Shown here piece by piece: positions 9,597 through 22,304 of a stretch of 64,000 bases of DNA (positions are counted from its first letter, which is position 1; each line of letters starts with the position of its first letter). Source of the DNA: Colocasia esculenta (Eukaryota; Streptophyta; Magnoliopsida; Alismatales; Araceae); NCBI GenBank assembly GCA_014218235.1, contig CM024753.1:181450348-181514347 (forward strand), given 5' to 3'. Both the position numbers and the translations under genes were made by a program. A model generated the notes under the pieces. The model worked only from the letters and a program-made list of their open reading frames with translations, did not search any database and had not been told where the DNA came from.

Positions 9597-12500
9597 TTGT
9601 GCTTTCGCCTGATGACCGACATGGTCGTCCTGGGCGATCTGGGTGAGGGGCCTTTTGTTCCCCTGCACCCCAACTCTGCTGCAGGCACCCTGAGCTCGGG
9701 TGGCCTGCCTCCTCCTCTAGTCCCATCGGAGGATCTTCGCGGCCCTGCCGCACCCTTTCTTTTCCTTTCCAATAAATCTCTGGATACTCTTCCGGAGCCT
9801 TCTGTAAATATCAAGCCTAGTTTAGATTCAGGGGTAGGATCTAGCAAGTCCCCGTCCCAGTCTAGGAAGAAGAAGGGTAGTGGCATACCCCGTAGGTATC
9901 TTCAAGACCTAGTGCAAAGGTGTGGCGCTCTTCTAGCTATCGAAGAGTTCATCCAAGAAGCAGTAGTCCTGAACTTAGAGGATCTACACAAAGAGGAAGG
10001 GCTAGACGACGGATTCGGAGTGTATGAGATCTTAGCAGAAGATGACCCATTGGAGGAAAATGATTGTGAGATAGAGGATGCTGCCGAGATGTATGCAAGC
10101 GGCATGAGAAGATTCGATGAGCCCACCTCGGCAGTAGACGAACCCACAAAAGAGGTAAACGTGGGAACAGAGGAGGACCCGAGGCTCATAACCATAGCTT
10201 CCAGTCTCCCTCCTGAAGAAGAAGAGGCACTCATAGAGATGTTGAGGGAGCTTAAGGATTCCTTTGCCTGGTCCTATGACGACATGCCTAGCATTGACCC
10301 CGAATTGGTAGAACATAGGTTAATTTTAAAGCCAGGGGCAGTTGCTGTTAAGCAAAAGCTAAGGAGGTTCCTCCCCCACATTGCTTTGAAAATGAAAGAG
10401 GAAATCGATAAACTACACAAAGCCAAGTTCATTCGTGTAGTCCTCTATCCTTTGTGGGTGGCGAACATAGTCCCGGTGATGAAGAAAGATGGGAGGGTGT
10501 GCATTTGCATAGACTTCCGGGACTTAAATAGGGCATGTCCAAAGGATGATTTTCCGTTACCTCACTTGGATGTCTTAATTGATAACACTGCAGGGTTCGA
10601 AACTCTATCATTTATGGATGGGTATTCAGGTTACAATCAGATTCGTCTAGCCCCGGAGGATCAAGAGAAAACCTCCTTCACCACCCCATGGGAAACTTAT
10701 TGCTATGTGGTCATGCCGTTTGGATTGAAGAATGCCGGCACCACCTATCAAAGGGCAATGTTAGCTATCTTCCATGACATGATTCATATTGATGTTGAGG
10801 TATACGTGGATGATATCGTGGTGAAGTCTCGGACTCGAAGAGAACACTCCTCCATGCTTGCCAGAGTTTTTCGTCGCGCGCAAGAATACCAATTGAAGAT
10901 GAATCCGAAGAAGTGCGTATTTGGGGTTTCTTCAGGAAAGCTGTTAGGCTTCATAGTTAGCAAATGGAGGATTCAAATAGACCCGCACAAGGCCAAGGCA
11001 ATAAATGAAATGCCTCCTCCCAAGAACATATCTGAGCTTCGAGGTTTGATTGGTCGGCTCCAGTTTATAAGGAGATTCATATCTCAGCATTCCCAAAGAT
11101 GTCGTCCCTTCTATGAACTATTGAAAGGAGGAGTAAGTTTCGAATGGAACGCCAAGTGCCAAGAGGCCTTTGATGAACTCAAGAGTTATCTCATGAATCC
11201 GCCCGTGCTTCAGGCACCTGTCCCTGGGAAGCCCTTAATCCTATATCTGTCGACTATTGAGGACTCCCTAGGAGCTGTCCTTGCCCAACATGATGAATCC
11301 GGCAAAGAAAGGACAGTTTATTACCTATCTAGGCTCTTCGACCCTTCCGAGCTCAAACTCACTACAATGGAGAAAACATGTGCAGAGCTAGTTTGGGTAG
11401 TGCAGAAATTGAAGCACTACTTCCTAGCTCATAAGGTGAGTTTGATTTCTAGAATGGACCCTATTAGGTATCTCCTAGAGAAGCCAGTCCTCGTCGACAG
11501 ATTGGCACGCTGGCAAAGTTTCCTCTCTCAATTCGATATCACCTTCATAGTTCAGAAAGCCATAAAAGGGTATGTCATTGCTGAGCACCTTGCTCACCTT
11601 CCTCTCCCCCACAGTGACACGGTTCAAGAGGAATTCCCCGATGAAAACCTATCACTCATCTCTCACGATACCTTCTGGTCGCTCCACTTTGATGGAGCTC
11701 TCAATTCCAGGGGACGGGGCATAGGTGCTGTTTTGCTCACCCCAGAAGGGATCACTATTCCTCTAGCATATCAGCTCCAATTCTATGCCACCAACAATAT
11801 CTCCGAGTATGAGGCTCTCCTTGCCGGTCTTAAGCTTGCCTACCTCTTAGGCGCACGTCATCTCAAGATCATAATAGACTCTCAACTCGTCCTTCGGCAA
11901 GTCCTTTCTACTTACCGCACTCGTGACCCTAAACTCAAGACCTATCAGGATCTGGTCACACTCCTAGCCAAGCAATTCCGTCAACTCATCTACATTCATA
12001 CTCCTCGCTCTCAAAATATCCTGGCCGATGCCCTCGCATCCCTAGCCTCCTCTCTCTCCTTCCCTCTCAGCCACAGTGCTGAGACAATCACTGTTCAAAG
12101 GTTAGAGGCTCCCTCCACTCAGGATCCTTGGTTCGTTAACCTTAGGAGCTCTCTAGTTTTGAAAGCATAGAGAAAAGAAGCGAAGGAGTTGATGCTTGTG
12201 GAGCTAGGAGAAATGATGGAAGAAGAAAGGTCGTGGTACCATGAAATTGAGCAATATTGCAGAGACGATACCTTCCCCGAAGAAGCTGAAGCAGAGGACA
12301 AGCGAGCCATCCGTAGAGCGGCGTTAAGGTATACCATTATTGGTGAAGTGCTCTACTGACGCGCTCTAAATGGAATGCTCCTCCGATGTTTGTCGGACGA
12401 AGAAGCTTGGAAGGTAGTGGAAGGATCCCATTCCAGTGAATGCGGAGGGCATGTCAATAGCCAAATGTTGGCTAAGAAAATTCTTAGGCAAGGCTACTAC

Positions 12501-13493
12501 TGGCCAACCCTAGAAGAAAACTGTGCCATCTACGTTCGTAGGTGTGTCAAATGCCAGATCTATGCCGACAAAATCCATGCCCCTTCTTCCTCTTTACATC
12601 CACTATCTTCCCCTTGGTCTTTCTCCATGTGGGCCTTTGATATCATCGGGCCTCTTGGTGATCCTAATGCTCAAGTAAAACAAAAATCTTTCATTCTCAC
12701 TGCTACTGAGTACTTCACCAAGTTGGCCGAAGCTGAAGCATTTGCGGAAATCAAAGGTTCAACCGTGTGCAGATTTATCATGAGGAACATCATCGCGCAG
12801 TTCGGAGTGCCAAGCAGCCTCATCACCGACAATGGACCCCAGTTCATATCTCAAGAGCTTCAGGACTTATGTAAGAAATTCAATATTTCCTTGCATCATT
12901 CGTCTCCATACTATCCGCAGGGCAACGGCCATGCCGAAGCTACGAACAAAACACTTTTAAAAATCCTAAAGAAAACTTGTGAGTCTAATAAATTTGTTGA
13001 TTGGCCAGAGAAACTAATCGAGGCTCTGTGGGCCTACCGCACCTCCGTCCGCACGCCCACTGGGCAAACTCCATTCTCACTTACTTATGGGATGGAGGCG
13101 ATATGTCCACACGAGATCCTCATTCCTTCGCTAAGGGTTCAGCTGGACAAGGAACTTAATCCCAATGAACATCGGGAGGCGTTGCTTACGCAGCTAGAAC
13201 TCTTAGACGAACGGCGTTTAGCTGCAGCCGATCATGTACTTTCATATCAAAACAGACTCTCAAGATCTTTTCGAAAGAAAGTGATTAAGCACAAATTCCA
13301 AGAAGGAGACATGGTTTTGAAGTGAATTTTCATAAAACTTGGAGGTCCGAGGTCCAAATTGTCAGCGAATTGGGAAGGGTCGTACGCCGTTAAGGAGGTG
13401 TACCCCGGAAACACGTATATGCTAGTTAATGCCGATGGTGAGGAGCTCTCTCACCTATGGAATGGATTGTACCTCAAAAGATTATACCCCTAA
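9597..13493 (+). pseudogene. Ogre pol: reverse transcriptase, two RNase H domains, integrase
   Basis: One frame runs 9597-13493. RT spans about 10320-10990 with the YVDD catalytic box at 10803-10814. The first RNase H (about 11200-11600) has lost its leading acidic residue (LYLSTIEDS). The second RNase H (about 11670-12050) keeps its acidic set (HFDGA, SEYEALLAG, IIDSQL, ADALA); this dual arrangement is typical of Tat elements. Integrase shows the H-C zinc region (about 12430-12560) and D, D, E residues (FDIIGP, ITDNGPQF, GHAEATNK). In-frame stops are at 12168 (TAG), 12357 (TGA) and 13323 (TGA). The two TGA codons are explicable as CGA to TGA. The copy cannot make active pol but is otherwise well preserved. 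Confidence 0.88.
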
Positions 13494-14701
13494 TAATTTT
13501 GATAACAACACCAATTTGCAGAAGAATGACATTGGCTATGTGTCTCACTCCCCCTCGTAGTGGTAAATAACCTTTATGTCTGGATACACACACAACACGG
13601 CGACCTAAGGTCAATTCCCCTTTGTTTATGGTGTTTTTTGCTCAGCCCTCATGTAGGGAACCTGAGGTCAATTCTCTTCTCACTCGGACAAGGTCCAGGG
13701 GTAAAGGGGAGGCTAGCATGTAGACCAGCAAGCGGTATAGATCATGTGTATGAAGTCTCAAAGAGGAACGGTCAAAAAAAAAAAAGAAGCAAAGCAAAAG
13801 GAAATGATGAAATAGCGAAAGAAAAATGATAAGAAAAATAAGGGGCATGTCAAAGAGTGGCAGTACAGTTCCCCGCGGGACGCTGTTGACCCCTGTCGTA
13901 CGCATGCCCCCAATTCAAAAAGAGCAATGACCTTAAAGTCCCTGGACAACAGACGAATTTCACATGTAACATACCCATTGCAAATCTTACAAGCCAGTAA
14001 CCCCGACCCCAAGACCAAGTCTTGTCTCATTGCTAATCTTCATGTTCTCCCTAAAAGGACCAAAGAACCCCTACACCTGGTCTGTGTTGGAACGTTAATA
14101 TTCAAGGAGCAAGAAACCTTAGTAAGCCAAAGATAAATGCACGCTGCACATAGATATTATTCACCAAACAAGAGATGGAAATGAGGTCCATGGCTAATTA
14201 CTCAAAGAGCATGAAGTGTTGTTATCAGAAAATCTCAAAAATTTAAAAAAAAAATCTCAAAAATCTCAAAAATCAAAAAAAAATCAAAAAATATCATAAA
14301 ATCCAAAAAAAAATCAAAAAAATCTTTAAAAGTCCAAAAAGAATGTGTGTACATACAGCTTTCCTTTAGCATGCATTGTTTATTTTCCTTTCCGCCTATT
14401 TAATAAGGCTCAGTCTCTTGACAATTGCGAAGTTAGGTTCATGATTATTTAAGCGCAAGGGGCTGAGCCAAAGAACAGATCTAACATGTTTTGCTAAGTG
14501 TGCAGGGACAGGTAATTCTAAGGGACACGCAGCGTTGCACTCAGTACTCTCTGTTTCTCTCTCTCTCCTACGTTTGAAACTCATCTCACACTTGTGTCAT
14601 TCGCAAATCATTCATTCCGTAAAGATTGACAAAAAGTAAAATTTTCACTAAGAGATGAACATTATGTACAAAAGATAGAGGGGAGGTGGTTCACAAACTC
14701 C
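13494..14701 (+). other. Ogre region between pol and the antisense gene
   Basis: No supported gene. The stretch includes an A-rich tract at about 14225-14345 made of repeated words such as AAAAATCTC and AAAAATCAAAA, resembling the A-rich tract inside the Ogre intron near 9179-9232. Confidence 0.5.
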
Positions 14702-15762
14702 TCACAGTCCACCACCACTCTCCCCAGATCCCTCCTGCCTCTCTACTGGTGGTGGCATCTCACCACCATCCCTATCACCCTGAGCGCTACCCTCACCGCG
14801 GTGGCGCCTCTCATCCTCCTCGTTCCTCCGCCGACTGGAGGAACCTGCCAAATACTGTCTAACTGAGGCGCCACTCGCCCCGCTAACACCCGTCCTACTC
14901 CTACTCCTAGCTGCCACTCCGAAGGTCTTCACCATACCCCGGAGCTCATCGATCCTAATCTGCTGCGCCATAACATCTGTGCGCAGTCTCACTATCTCGG
15001 TCTGGTCCGCAGGCGGCCCTTGCACCCGTAATGTTGCCAGCTCTGTCATGGCCTCGGCCACTCTCTGCTCCGCTGCCTCGGCCCGGATGTGCAGCTGGTC
15101 TCTCTCACCTCTGGCCGTGTCCATCTGCCCCTGCAACTGATCCGCGCGGTCGGTGGCGGTCCTCAGCTCCCTCTCCTACAAAGAAACAGTCTAGTCAATT
15201 CCAAGTGTTCATAACTTTCAAACTAGAAGGTCTACTTTACTTACTCGCTCCTCCAGGTCCCTCTGTGTCTCCTCCGCGCGCCTAACTGCAGCCGCCAGTC
15301 GGTCCTCCAGATCCGACTGGGTGCTCTCCTATGCTCTCGAGGAGGAGGCACCAGCAGCTGCGGCACTCCTTACTCTCTCCAACTCCCTTCGCTGCACAAG
15401 AAAACGCATGTTAAACCCCCAGATCAGCTTTGAAAGTTGTTAAGTACCGAAGTCTGAGTAAGTACTTACCAGCTGCTCTGCCTCCTTCTGTGCCACCTCG
15501 CGGTCCTGCATCGCTGAGAAGAGCAGGGCTCGGAGTGATGCAGTCTCGCCAGCCAAGTCCACCTGCAATTCATGTCCAATTCATTAGTTCAATTCCATAA
15601 AATCAAATTCAAAGAGTTGTATTTTAAGGGTTTTACCTGGTGTCGGGGGCTCCTGTATACCTTTCCTCCGTACTTCAAGGCGTATGCCTGGAGGTACGCA
15701 TCATCCGTGGTCACGGTAGACTTGACGGCCCTGCCTCGGTGCTCCCAGTTTTGGATTTGCTC
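14702..15762 (-). pseudogene. Antisense plant-mobile-domain gene, exons 4 (end) to 7
   Basis: This continues the gene whose first half lies at 49540-51361. Exon 4 resumes at 15762 and ends at 15637 before GTAAAA. Exon 5 is 15562-15470, exon 6 is 15391-15245 and exon 7 is 15175-14702. Each exon is bounded by AG and GT, and all introns are phase 0. Exon 4 completes the conserved C-terminal part of the mobile domain. Exons 5-7 encode a heptad-like coiled coil (ASLRALLFSAMQ, ERVRSAAAAG, LHIRAEAAEQRVAEAM) and end in a glycine-, serine- and arginine-rich tail. An in-frame TAG at 15331-15329 lies in exon 6. It runs opposite to Ogre pol. Plant mobile domain proteins include MAIN and MAIL1 and are also carried by transposons; what this copy does is unknown. 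Confidence 0.75.
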
Positions 15763-15767
15763 CTTTG

Positions 15768-18105
15768 TGTTGCCCAGTTGACAAGCCCAGAGGGGGGGTG
15801 AATGGGTCTTTTAAAAATTTATTTGATTAGTACCTGTACTTAAAACATTCATACAAAGATGTTCTTCAATGAAGGTTAGAGAAAGTTAGTATAGAAGACA
15901 AACACACAAAAAGCAATCACACAACACAAGAAATTATCCTGGTTCAGACCTCCTCTCCTTAGGAGTCCTACGTTCAGTCCCAGAGCAACAACTCAGGATT
16001 CTACTAACTAGGGTACAGTCCCCCTACGGACAATAAGACACCCAGCTCAGTCGGTCTTCCTTCACAAGAAGGGAACTACAACACCCTGGATTCCTCACCA
16101 GGTCTTCCTTCACATCAGAAGGGAACACAACACCCTGGCTCCCCACCAGGTCTTTCTTTACAACAGAAGGGAACTACAACACCAAAGAGTAAACAAGAAT
16201 TCAAGCCTCTAGATCAAGCTTTAGCAAGTCAAGATCTGAAGCTACTAGCACTGAGAGCAAAATAATCTAAACGAGGCACTCTCTCATAACTACACTGGCT
16301 CTCTCAGGATTTCTATCACAGCACAGAGAGCAAAGAGCTAAAGACACACGGAAATGAAATTCTTGGCTCTAGGATTCTTTCAGAAGAACTGCAAAGCTTT
16401 TTTCCTTCTGTAATAGTAAGACTCCTTTATCTCTCACTATCTTCTGGAGCTGCTATTTTGAATTTATATCTCCAATTTGAAAAGTAGTCGTTGAAGTAAC
16501 CGTTGTCTCTTAGTTTGGTAGACGTTAGACTGCTTGACATTTGGAAACTTCTAGTCAACAATCTTTTATCCATTTGAGCACGCAAAGAGATAGGGTCTTC
16601 TGGCGTCTATATGGTCCAACGTCGTATAACAAAATATCTTTAGGACCCTGCACATATTAAATGCTAGAACAGTAGACAGCTAGGCTGTCTCTTGTTGTCA
16701 GTAAACGTTGATGTGAATATTCACCAAAATAGCAATGCCAAATAGCTTGTTCTAAAAGATGTTGACAGAATATGCACGATAATGAAAAGATATCATCTGC
16801 ATGCATGCAGAGATGCGTTTTGTCTTCATTAAATGCACAGCAGTCAGACAGATAAGAGAAGACTTTGACTATTCAACGCTTTAAGAGATAAGATAAATAT
16901 CAAGTCGATATAAACCATAAAGTCGTTGTCTATATGACTTATGAAATCGTTATGATCAAGTGTTTACTGAAGAAATCATTATGAGTACCAACAAGTCGTT
17001 ATAGAGAGCAAATCGTTGTATTCATTAAAGGAATCATTATGAATACTGAAGAAATTGTTATGAGTACCAACAAGTCGTTATAGAGAGCAAATCGTTGTAT
17101 TCATTAAAGGAATCGTTATGAATATTGAAGAAATCGTTATAGAGAGCAAATCGTTATGAGCTCTAAAGAAATTGTTGCGCGAAGCAAATCGTTATGAGTT
17201 CTAAAGAAATCGTTGCGCGAAGCAAATCGTTATGAGTTCTAAAGAAATTGTTGCGCGAAGCAAATCGTTATGAGTTCTAAAGAAATCGTTGCGCGAAGCA
17301 AATCGTTATGAGTTCTAAAGAAATCGTTGCGATGACTTAAGGAATCGTTACGATGAACAAATCGTTGCGACGTCTTAAGAAATCGTTGCGATGACTTAAG
17401 GAATCGTTACGACGAACAAATCGTTGCGACGTCTTAAGAAATCATTGCGATGACTTAAGGAATCGTTACGACGAACAAATCGTTGCGATGTTTTAAGAAA
17501 TTGTTGCGATGACTTAAGGAATCGTTACGATAAACAAATCGTTGCGACGTCTTAAGAAATCGTTGCGATGACTTAAGGAATCGTTACGACGAACAAATCG
17601 TTGTGACGTTTTAAGAAATCGTTGCGATGACTTAAGGAATCGTTACGACGAGCAAATCGTTGCGACGTCTTAAGAAATCATTGCGATGACTTAAGGAATC
17701 GTTACGACGAGCAAATCATTGTGACGTCTTAAGAGATCGTTGCGATGACTTAAGGAATCGTTACGACGAACAAATCGTTGCGACGTCTTAAGAAATCGTT
17801 GCGATGACTTAAGGAATCGTTACGACGAGCAAACCGTTGTGGTATCGACTTGTTAGCTCGATTGAAACCGTCATACATAAAGGAAATTGTTGTGGCTTTC
17901 AAAAGTCGATGTGGACTTAGAGAAATATAACCTTGAAATGATTAAAGCTTCAGAAATATGATACTTACCAATATTGGCTTGTTTGACCTTGGTATATTTC
18001 CTGTACTTAAGACTTATGAAAAATATGTTAGAAATTTTGATAGGGTTTTGTTAATCACCAAAATAAATATGTAATTAAAATTACATGGGGACAGACTGAT
18101 CATCA
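15768..18105 (-). repeat. Sirevirus 3' LTR
   Basis: 2338 bases. It aligns with the 5' LTR at 45069-49539 once the solo LTR is removed (2143 bases net). Unique parts differ by about 2% by eye. The 195-base length difference is accounted for by tandem-repeat copy number: two extra 59-base units and one extra unit of about 78 bases. Confidence 0.92.
16960..17850. repeat. AATCGTT tandem-repeat array in the Sirevirus 3' LTR
   Basis: A variable first part carries AAATCGTT words with period near 38 (about 17130-17320, pairing GTTATGAGTTCTAAAG with GTTGCGCGAAGC). It is followed by nine 59-base units, seen from GATGACTTAAGG at 17331, 17390, 17449, 17508, 17567, 17626, 17685, 17744 and 17803. Units contain near-palindromes TCGTTACGA and TCGTTGCGA plus GACGTC and CTTAAG. 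Confidence 0.9.
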
Positions 18106-18220
18106 ATCTCCCCCTTTTTGGTGATGACAAAATTTATCAATAAGCATGAATAAAAAATAAAAAAATAAATATTTACGGAATGTATTTCAGACATGCTAAG
18201 TATTTTTCTCCCCCTTTTTG
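18106..18220 (-). promoter_or_regulatory. Duplicated Sirevirus polypurine tracts
   Basis: On the minus strand AAAAAGGGGGAGA lies directly before the 3' LTR (18107-18119). A second copy lies about 100 bases upstream (18207-18220). Both are preceded by related TGTCAT/TGACAA words. Multiple polypurine tracts are a reported trait of Sireviruses. Confidence 0.75.
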
Positions 18221-18294
18221 TCATTAAGCAAAAAGATAATCTGAGACAAAAAATGAAGAGAAAAGATTGAAGGGCACTCAACCAAATATATTGA

Positions 18295-19327
18295 TCAGTT
18301 TTGAGGAGTTACAGATAAATAATAAGTAGGGGATAACAAGGAGCCAAAGCGCCTGATGACAGGGAGTGCCTGGCGTTCCTGCTCTTCAAAAAAAGCTTGA
18401 AAGGCCCCATATTCAATTTGATAGGAGGGTCCCATGGTGGGAGCCATCCTTTTGATGTGAAGCTGCCTTTGATCTGAAATGAAATCCCCATACTTAGCAC
18501 TGCCAAGGGCTAACTTGTAGGTTAAGAAGGACCCAAAACTGGCAAACTGAAGAAAGGCTTCAATCTTGAGGGGATAGTTAATCTGAAGCGACCTAAGCTC
18601 TTTCTTTAAAGCAAAGAAAACCTTGTATCGTTCGACCCAGGTCAGATAGGAGTCCCGGATGAGGTGAAAAGAGTTGGCATCCAAAAATTCACCAGGAGAC
18701 AAGGGAGGTTGATTTGAGCTGGCCTTAGAGGCATTTAGATCGCCTAGCTGCTGAGCAGACAAGGGATAGAGCTTCGTCTAATCTGCAGGAGACAACCGCT
18801 CACATTCAGAGAGAATGTACATCTGCCTTGATATGCCCCTGAAGATATTGCTTGAAGACAAATCTTGTGAAAGGTAGGTCACGACCATCTTGCACAAATA
18901 ATCTGGCCATTACCCTTGCAGCTCGCTCAAAGATAAGTGTCCCTACAGAAGAGTCCATAATCAAAGCATGGAGAGGGGGAAGGAACACTACATCAGAAAT
19001 AACTAAGGTAGCAAAATCAACTCTAAGGGAGTCTGAAGGAGCTGTGCATGAACTGAGAGCCCTGATGGCTTCCCTGAATTGACCCAGTTGAGATTCAGGG
19101 AGGTGATTTACATAGCAGTAGTTACTGTACATCTGATACTGCCTGATAAACTTAATTTCTTTCTGAATGAAGGGTCCAAACAGATGTTTGTGATGGATCT
19201 GGAACCACTCAGAAAGGGGAAGAGGAGCTTCCCTAGGTGGATATCTGGCAGCTTGAACTCGACGGAATTGACTGTATAGATCTTTGTTGCTCCGAGCCCA
19301 CTGCTCTTCAGTTTTGGCTTCAGTCAT
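18295..19327 (-). pseudogene. Sirevirus accessory reading frame B
   Basis: It starts MTEAKTEEQWARSN at 19327 and ends at 18295. The frame breaks at about 18815 (a TGA at 18806-18808 and a shift) and carries a TAG near 18774. The rest reads on as LSAQQLGDLN. The protein would be about 340 residues, helical and aromatic (SEWFQIHHKHLFGPF), with no clear signal peptide or membrane span. It is in the same frame as accessory region A upstream, so both may be parts of one long frame. No family is recognised. It should not be called env on this evidence. Confidence 0.5.
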
Positions 19328-19450
19328 GGAAAAAAATTTTGAATGTTGAGCCTTAGAGAGATGGGTGTAAGGAAAGATGGTGGCAAGATGATCAAAAAGA
19401 TTTTGGAAGGGAAGGCCAAAAATGTGGGCAAAAACTACCTTTTGAAGATA

Positions 19451-21967
19451 TTATTCATAGATAAGTTTCTGCTTATTGGAGATAGAAAGGGAAAACCAAA
19501 GAGGAGGATAACAGAGATCAGAGGAGATAAGATGAGTGGAGGTGAGTCTCCTCTTTTTAGAGACAGGACTAGAAGAGCATGTCCTGTGAGTGTGGGTGCC
19601 AACAACCAGGACTGAATGAAGTATTGCTACCTCAAATTCATCCTTGATATCCTGGATTTCAACCTGAGTGAGTTGGGCACCCTCAGGAATGATGGTAATA
19701 AAGGGAGGTGTAGGTGAATTGAAGATAGAAGCAGGAGTTATGGTAGAGAGAGTAGAGGGTCCTGAGGAGGAAGGACCAGAAGAAGATGGCCCAGTTGAAG
19801 AGGATGCTGGTGGAAGCTGAGGAGAGGATGGTGGAGAAGGAACAATAGTGGAAGAAACAGGAGATGAAGCAAATTGAGAGGGAAATGGTTGGGGAGAGGA
19901 AACAGATCTTGGACGAGGTCGTTTAAAGGTGGTTGGAGCTGGAGGTGCAGTGGAAGAAGATGGTGGAGAGGGAGCAGCTGGAGTGGGAAGAGTAGAAGAG
20001 GCAAGGGGCTCAGGAGCTACAGCCTGGTCTGCTCTTTCAGCTACCGGTTCCACTGGATTAAGTGTTTCCTTCTCCGGCCCAGACCCCTGACAGATATCAG
20101 AATCTTCAATAGGCAAATTCTGAGAAGGCTGAACTGCAATACTTGGCCTTGATGGCCCTGTTGGAGCATCAACTGAAGGCCCTGGTGGCTCTGCTTGAGC
20201 ATCAACACTAATTGGCCCAGATGGCCCTGCATTATCTTCACTTGGCCCTGAAGGCTCACGCTCTTAAGGAGTAGGATCTTTGGGCCCTACTGCTTTCAAA
20301 AACTTAGACACCATCATCTTCATAGAGCTCAATTCCTCATTGAACCACTTCATGGCATTATTTATATGAGAAATGTCATTTGACATGGATTCCTGGCGCA
20401 CAATGACAGAACTCACAGATGACTGCACTGAGTCCAAGACTGCACCTTGATCATCCAATTTCTTCAAGATGGGCTTCAAGTGCACCTTCTTTAGAATTTT
20501 CTTCTGCCTTCTGTGAGAATTTTTCTTGTTTTGGCTGCTCCTTTCCATTTGTTCCTCGACCTCTATTTGAGCTTCAATATGTCCTTCATTTACAGGAGCA
20601 TCTTCAGTATGTGTTCCTTGAGATGCTGCTTCCTTCTCAATACTTTGCTCCCCTTGAATAGGAGCTTCTTCCAAAAATCTTCCTTGCTCCCCCTGAATGG
20701 GAGCATCTACCAAAACCGAATCAACTTGAGTTGAATTTAGCTCCTGCTGGCCTAGAGCTTCTTCCATGACCCTTTCATGTGGATCACTTTCAACTGGCTC
20801 CCCCTGAGAAATGGAGTCCAGTACCTCCCTAAGTAGAGAGCCTACTTGGGAAGGAGGAGGATCCTCTGAAGACGCTCTAAAGGGCTCAATGGATTCAAGA
20901 GGGATGTCCTCGATTCTTCTTCTTGCTTCTTCCTCTGCTACTGATGGTACTGCTGCTGGAACTACTAGATCAACTGTTGCTTCTGATGCAGTGAAAGTTG
21001 GTGCTTCTTCTATTTCTGCTGTGGATACTGCTGCTGCTGTTGGAGGTGGTTCTTGATCCTCTTGGGATTCACCAATGATGGTTTCACCCTCAATAGTGCC
21101 ATCCTTTGACCAGATACCGTTAACTAGTGAAAACCCACTTTTCTTCAAATTTCTGGACCTAATGGCTTGGCCCATTTTCTCAGACACATCACCAACTGTG
21201 CTGATCCCAAGGTGCTGGAAAATTCTTGTCAGAAGGTGGGCATAGGGTAGTGAGATGTTCAACTTGCTCTTGGTATCCCACAACTAAGAGTTGGCAAACT
21301 TCATCCTTTCAATTATCAATTCTGCTGTATTAATTTCCTGATTCTGGATAGCCCAGTACATCAGGTTTGAGTCTACCCTGGCACAGGTTGAAAACGATGC
21401 ACTTCTAGGCACAATAATCTGACAAATAATGAAGTGCAACAATCTATTGAAAGCATTAAGCTGGTTAATATCCAGCTTCCCATCCTTCAGCTTAAACTCC
21501 GGACCAATAATCCCTAAACCCTTGATATTAGTGTCCTCGGAGTGGACGCCACTGAGACCGGAGGTAGAGACATCAAATAGAGATGCCAAAAGATCTCTAG
21601 AAATTCTGATCTGAGTACCCTTGACCAGGGAAGTCAGGGTCCCATCCTCCTCAGTTTTCAGGCACACATAGAAGGCTTTAACCAAATCCGGGTAACTTAC
21701 TTCAGATAGAGTTGCGATCTTTGTCCATTTCAGCCTTTGTAGAGCTTCAACCAAACTGCCCATTCCATTTTTCTCCAAGTTCGCCAGATCCACTGCCTTG
21801 TTACCACAGATCTTTGCTTTGACGGACGCGAACCTACTTTGCTGCTCGGCTGTGAGGAACGCAGCTCCGTAGCCCCCAACGGTGCCGAAAATAGTTGTAG
21901 AGGCCATGAAATCTAACAAGGAAAGGTTCTGGAGGGTTGAGATGGAAGGAGTAGTAAAAGTCCTCAA
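19451..21967 (-). pseudogene. Sirevirus accessory reading frame A (plant transposon-associated domain)
   Basis: One frame runs from 21967 to 19451 (about 838 codons) with stops at 21284-21286 (TAG) and 20264-20266 (TAA, explicable as CAA). The first 300 residues are folded (LVKAFYVCLKTEEDG, LNAFNRLLHFIICQ, MYWAIQNQEINTAELI). They resemble the domain annotated in databases as putative plant transposon protein, which often accompanies retroelements. An acidic low-complexity part, a basic helical part and a proline- and serine-rich tail follow. It lies just behind pol, where Sireviruses carry extra genes, sometimes called env-like. No membrane segment is evident. Function unknown. Confidence 0.6.
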
Positions 21968-22304
21968 GAAATTCTTCGCGGGAAGGAGAGCGAAGCTTCA
22001 AAAAGCAGAGAGTCGATGTCGGAGTCGTTAGGGCATTGGCTCAGGCAACCAGACGAAAGAGGGAAAAGGTAGAAGATAGGAGATGAATCATTCCCTCATC
22101 GATTTTGGAGTTAAATAAAAGTTTTACCGAAAAGCGAAGTGCTAAAAGGTGGCAGAAAACAACAAACAGGTTTGACCAACTCAATCATACTTTAGAAAAG
22201 AGAGCGGCCAGGAAAGATAATTTACATTTCTTTTGCTTAAAGCCATGGAGAGAAATTTTACTTAATTCTGAAAATTTATATGTCAGTTTTTCACAAAAAT
22301 CTTT

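Noticed and set aside
9684..9685. Alternative Ogre splice acceptor at CTGCAG ending 9684
   Set aside because: Good consensus, but it would join the frames out of phase with the 8933 donor, whereas the acceptor at 9596 keeps phase.
17131..17850. Regular repeats of 38 and 59 bases that could suggest a CRISPR array or satellite
   Set aside because: No unique spacers between repeats, and the array lies inside both LTRs of a copia element with matching target duplications. It is a tandem repeat of the LTR.
18295..21967. Calling the Sirevirus accessory frames an envelope gene
   Set aside because: No signal peptide, membrane segment or glycoprotein features were seen; position behind pol alone is not enough.
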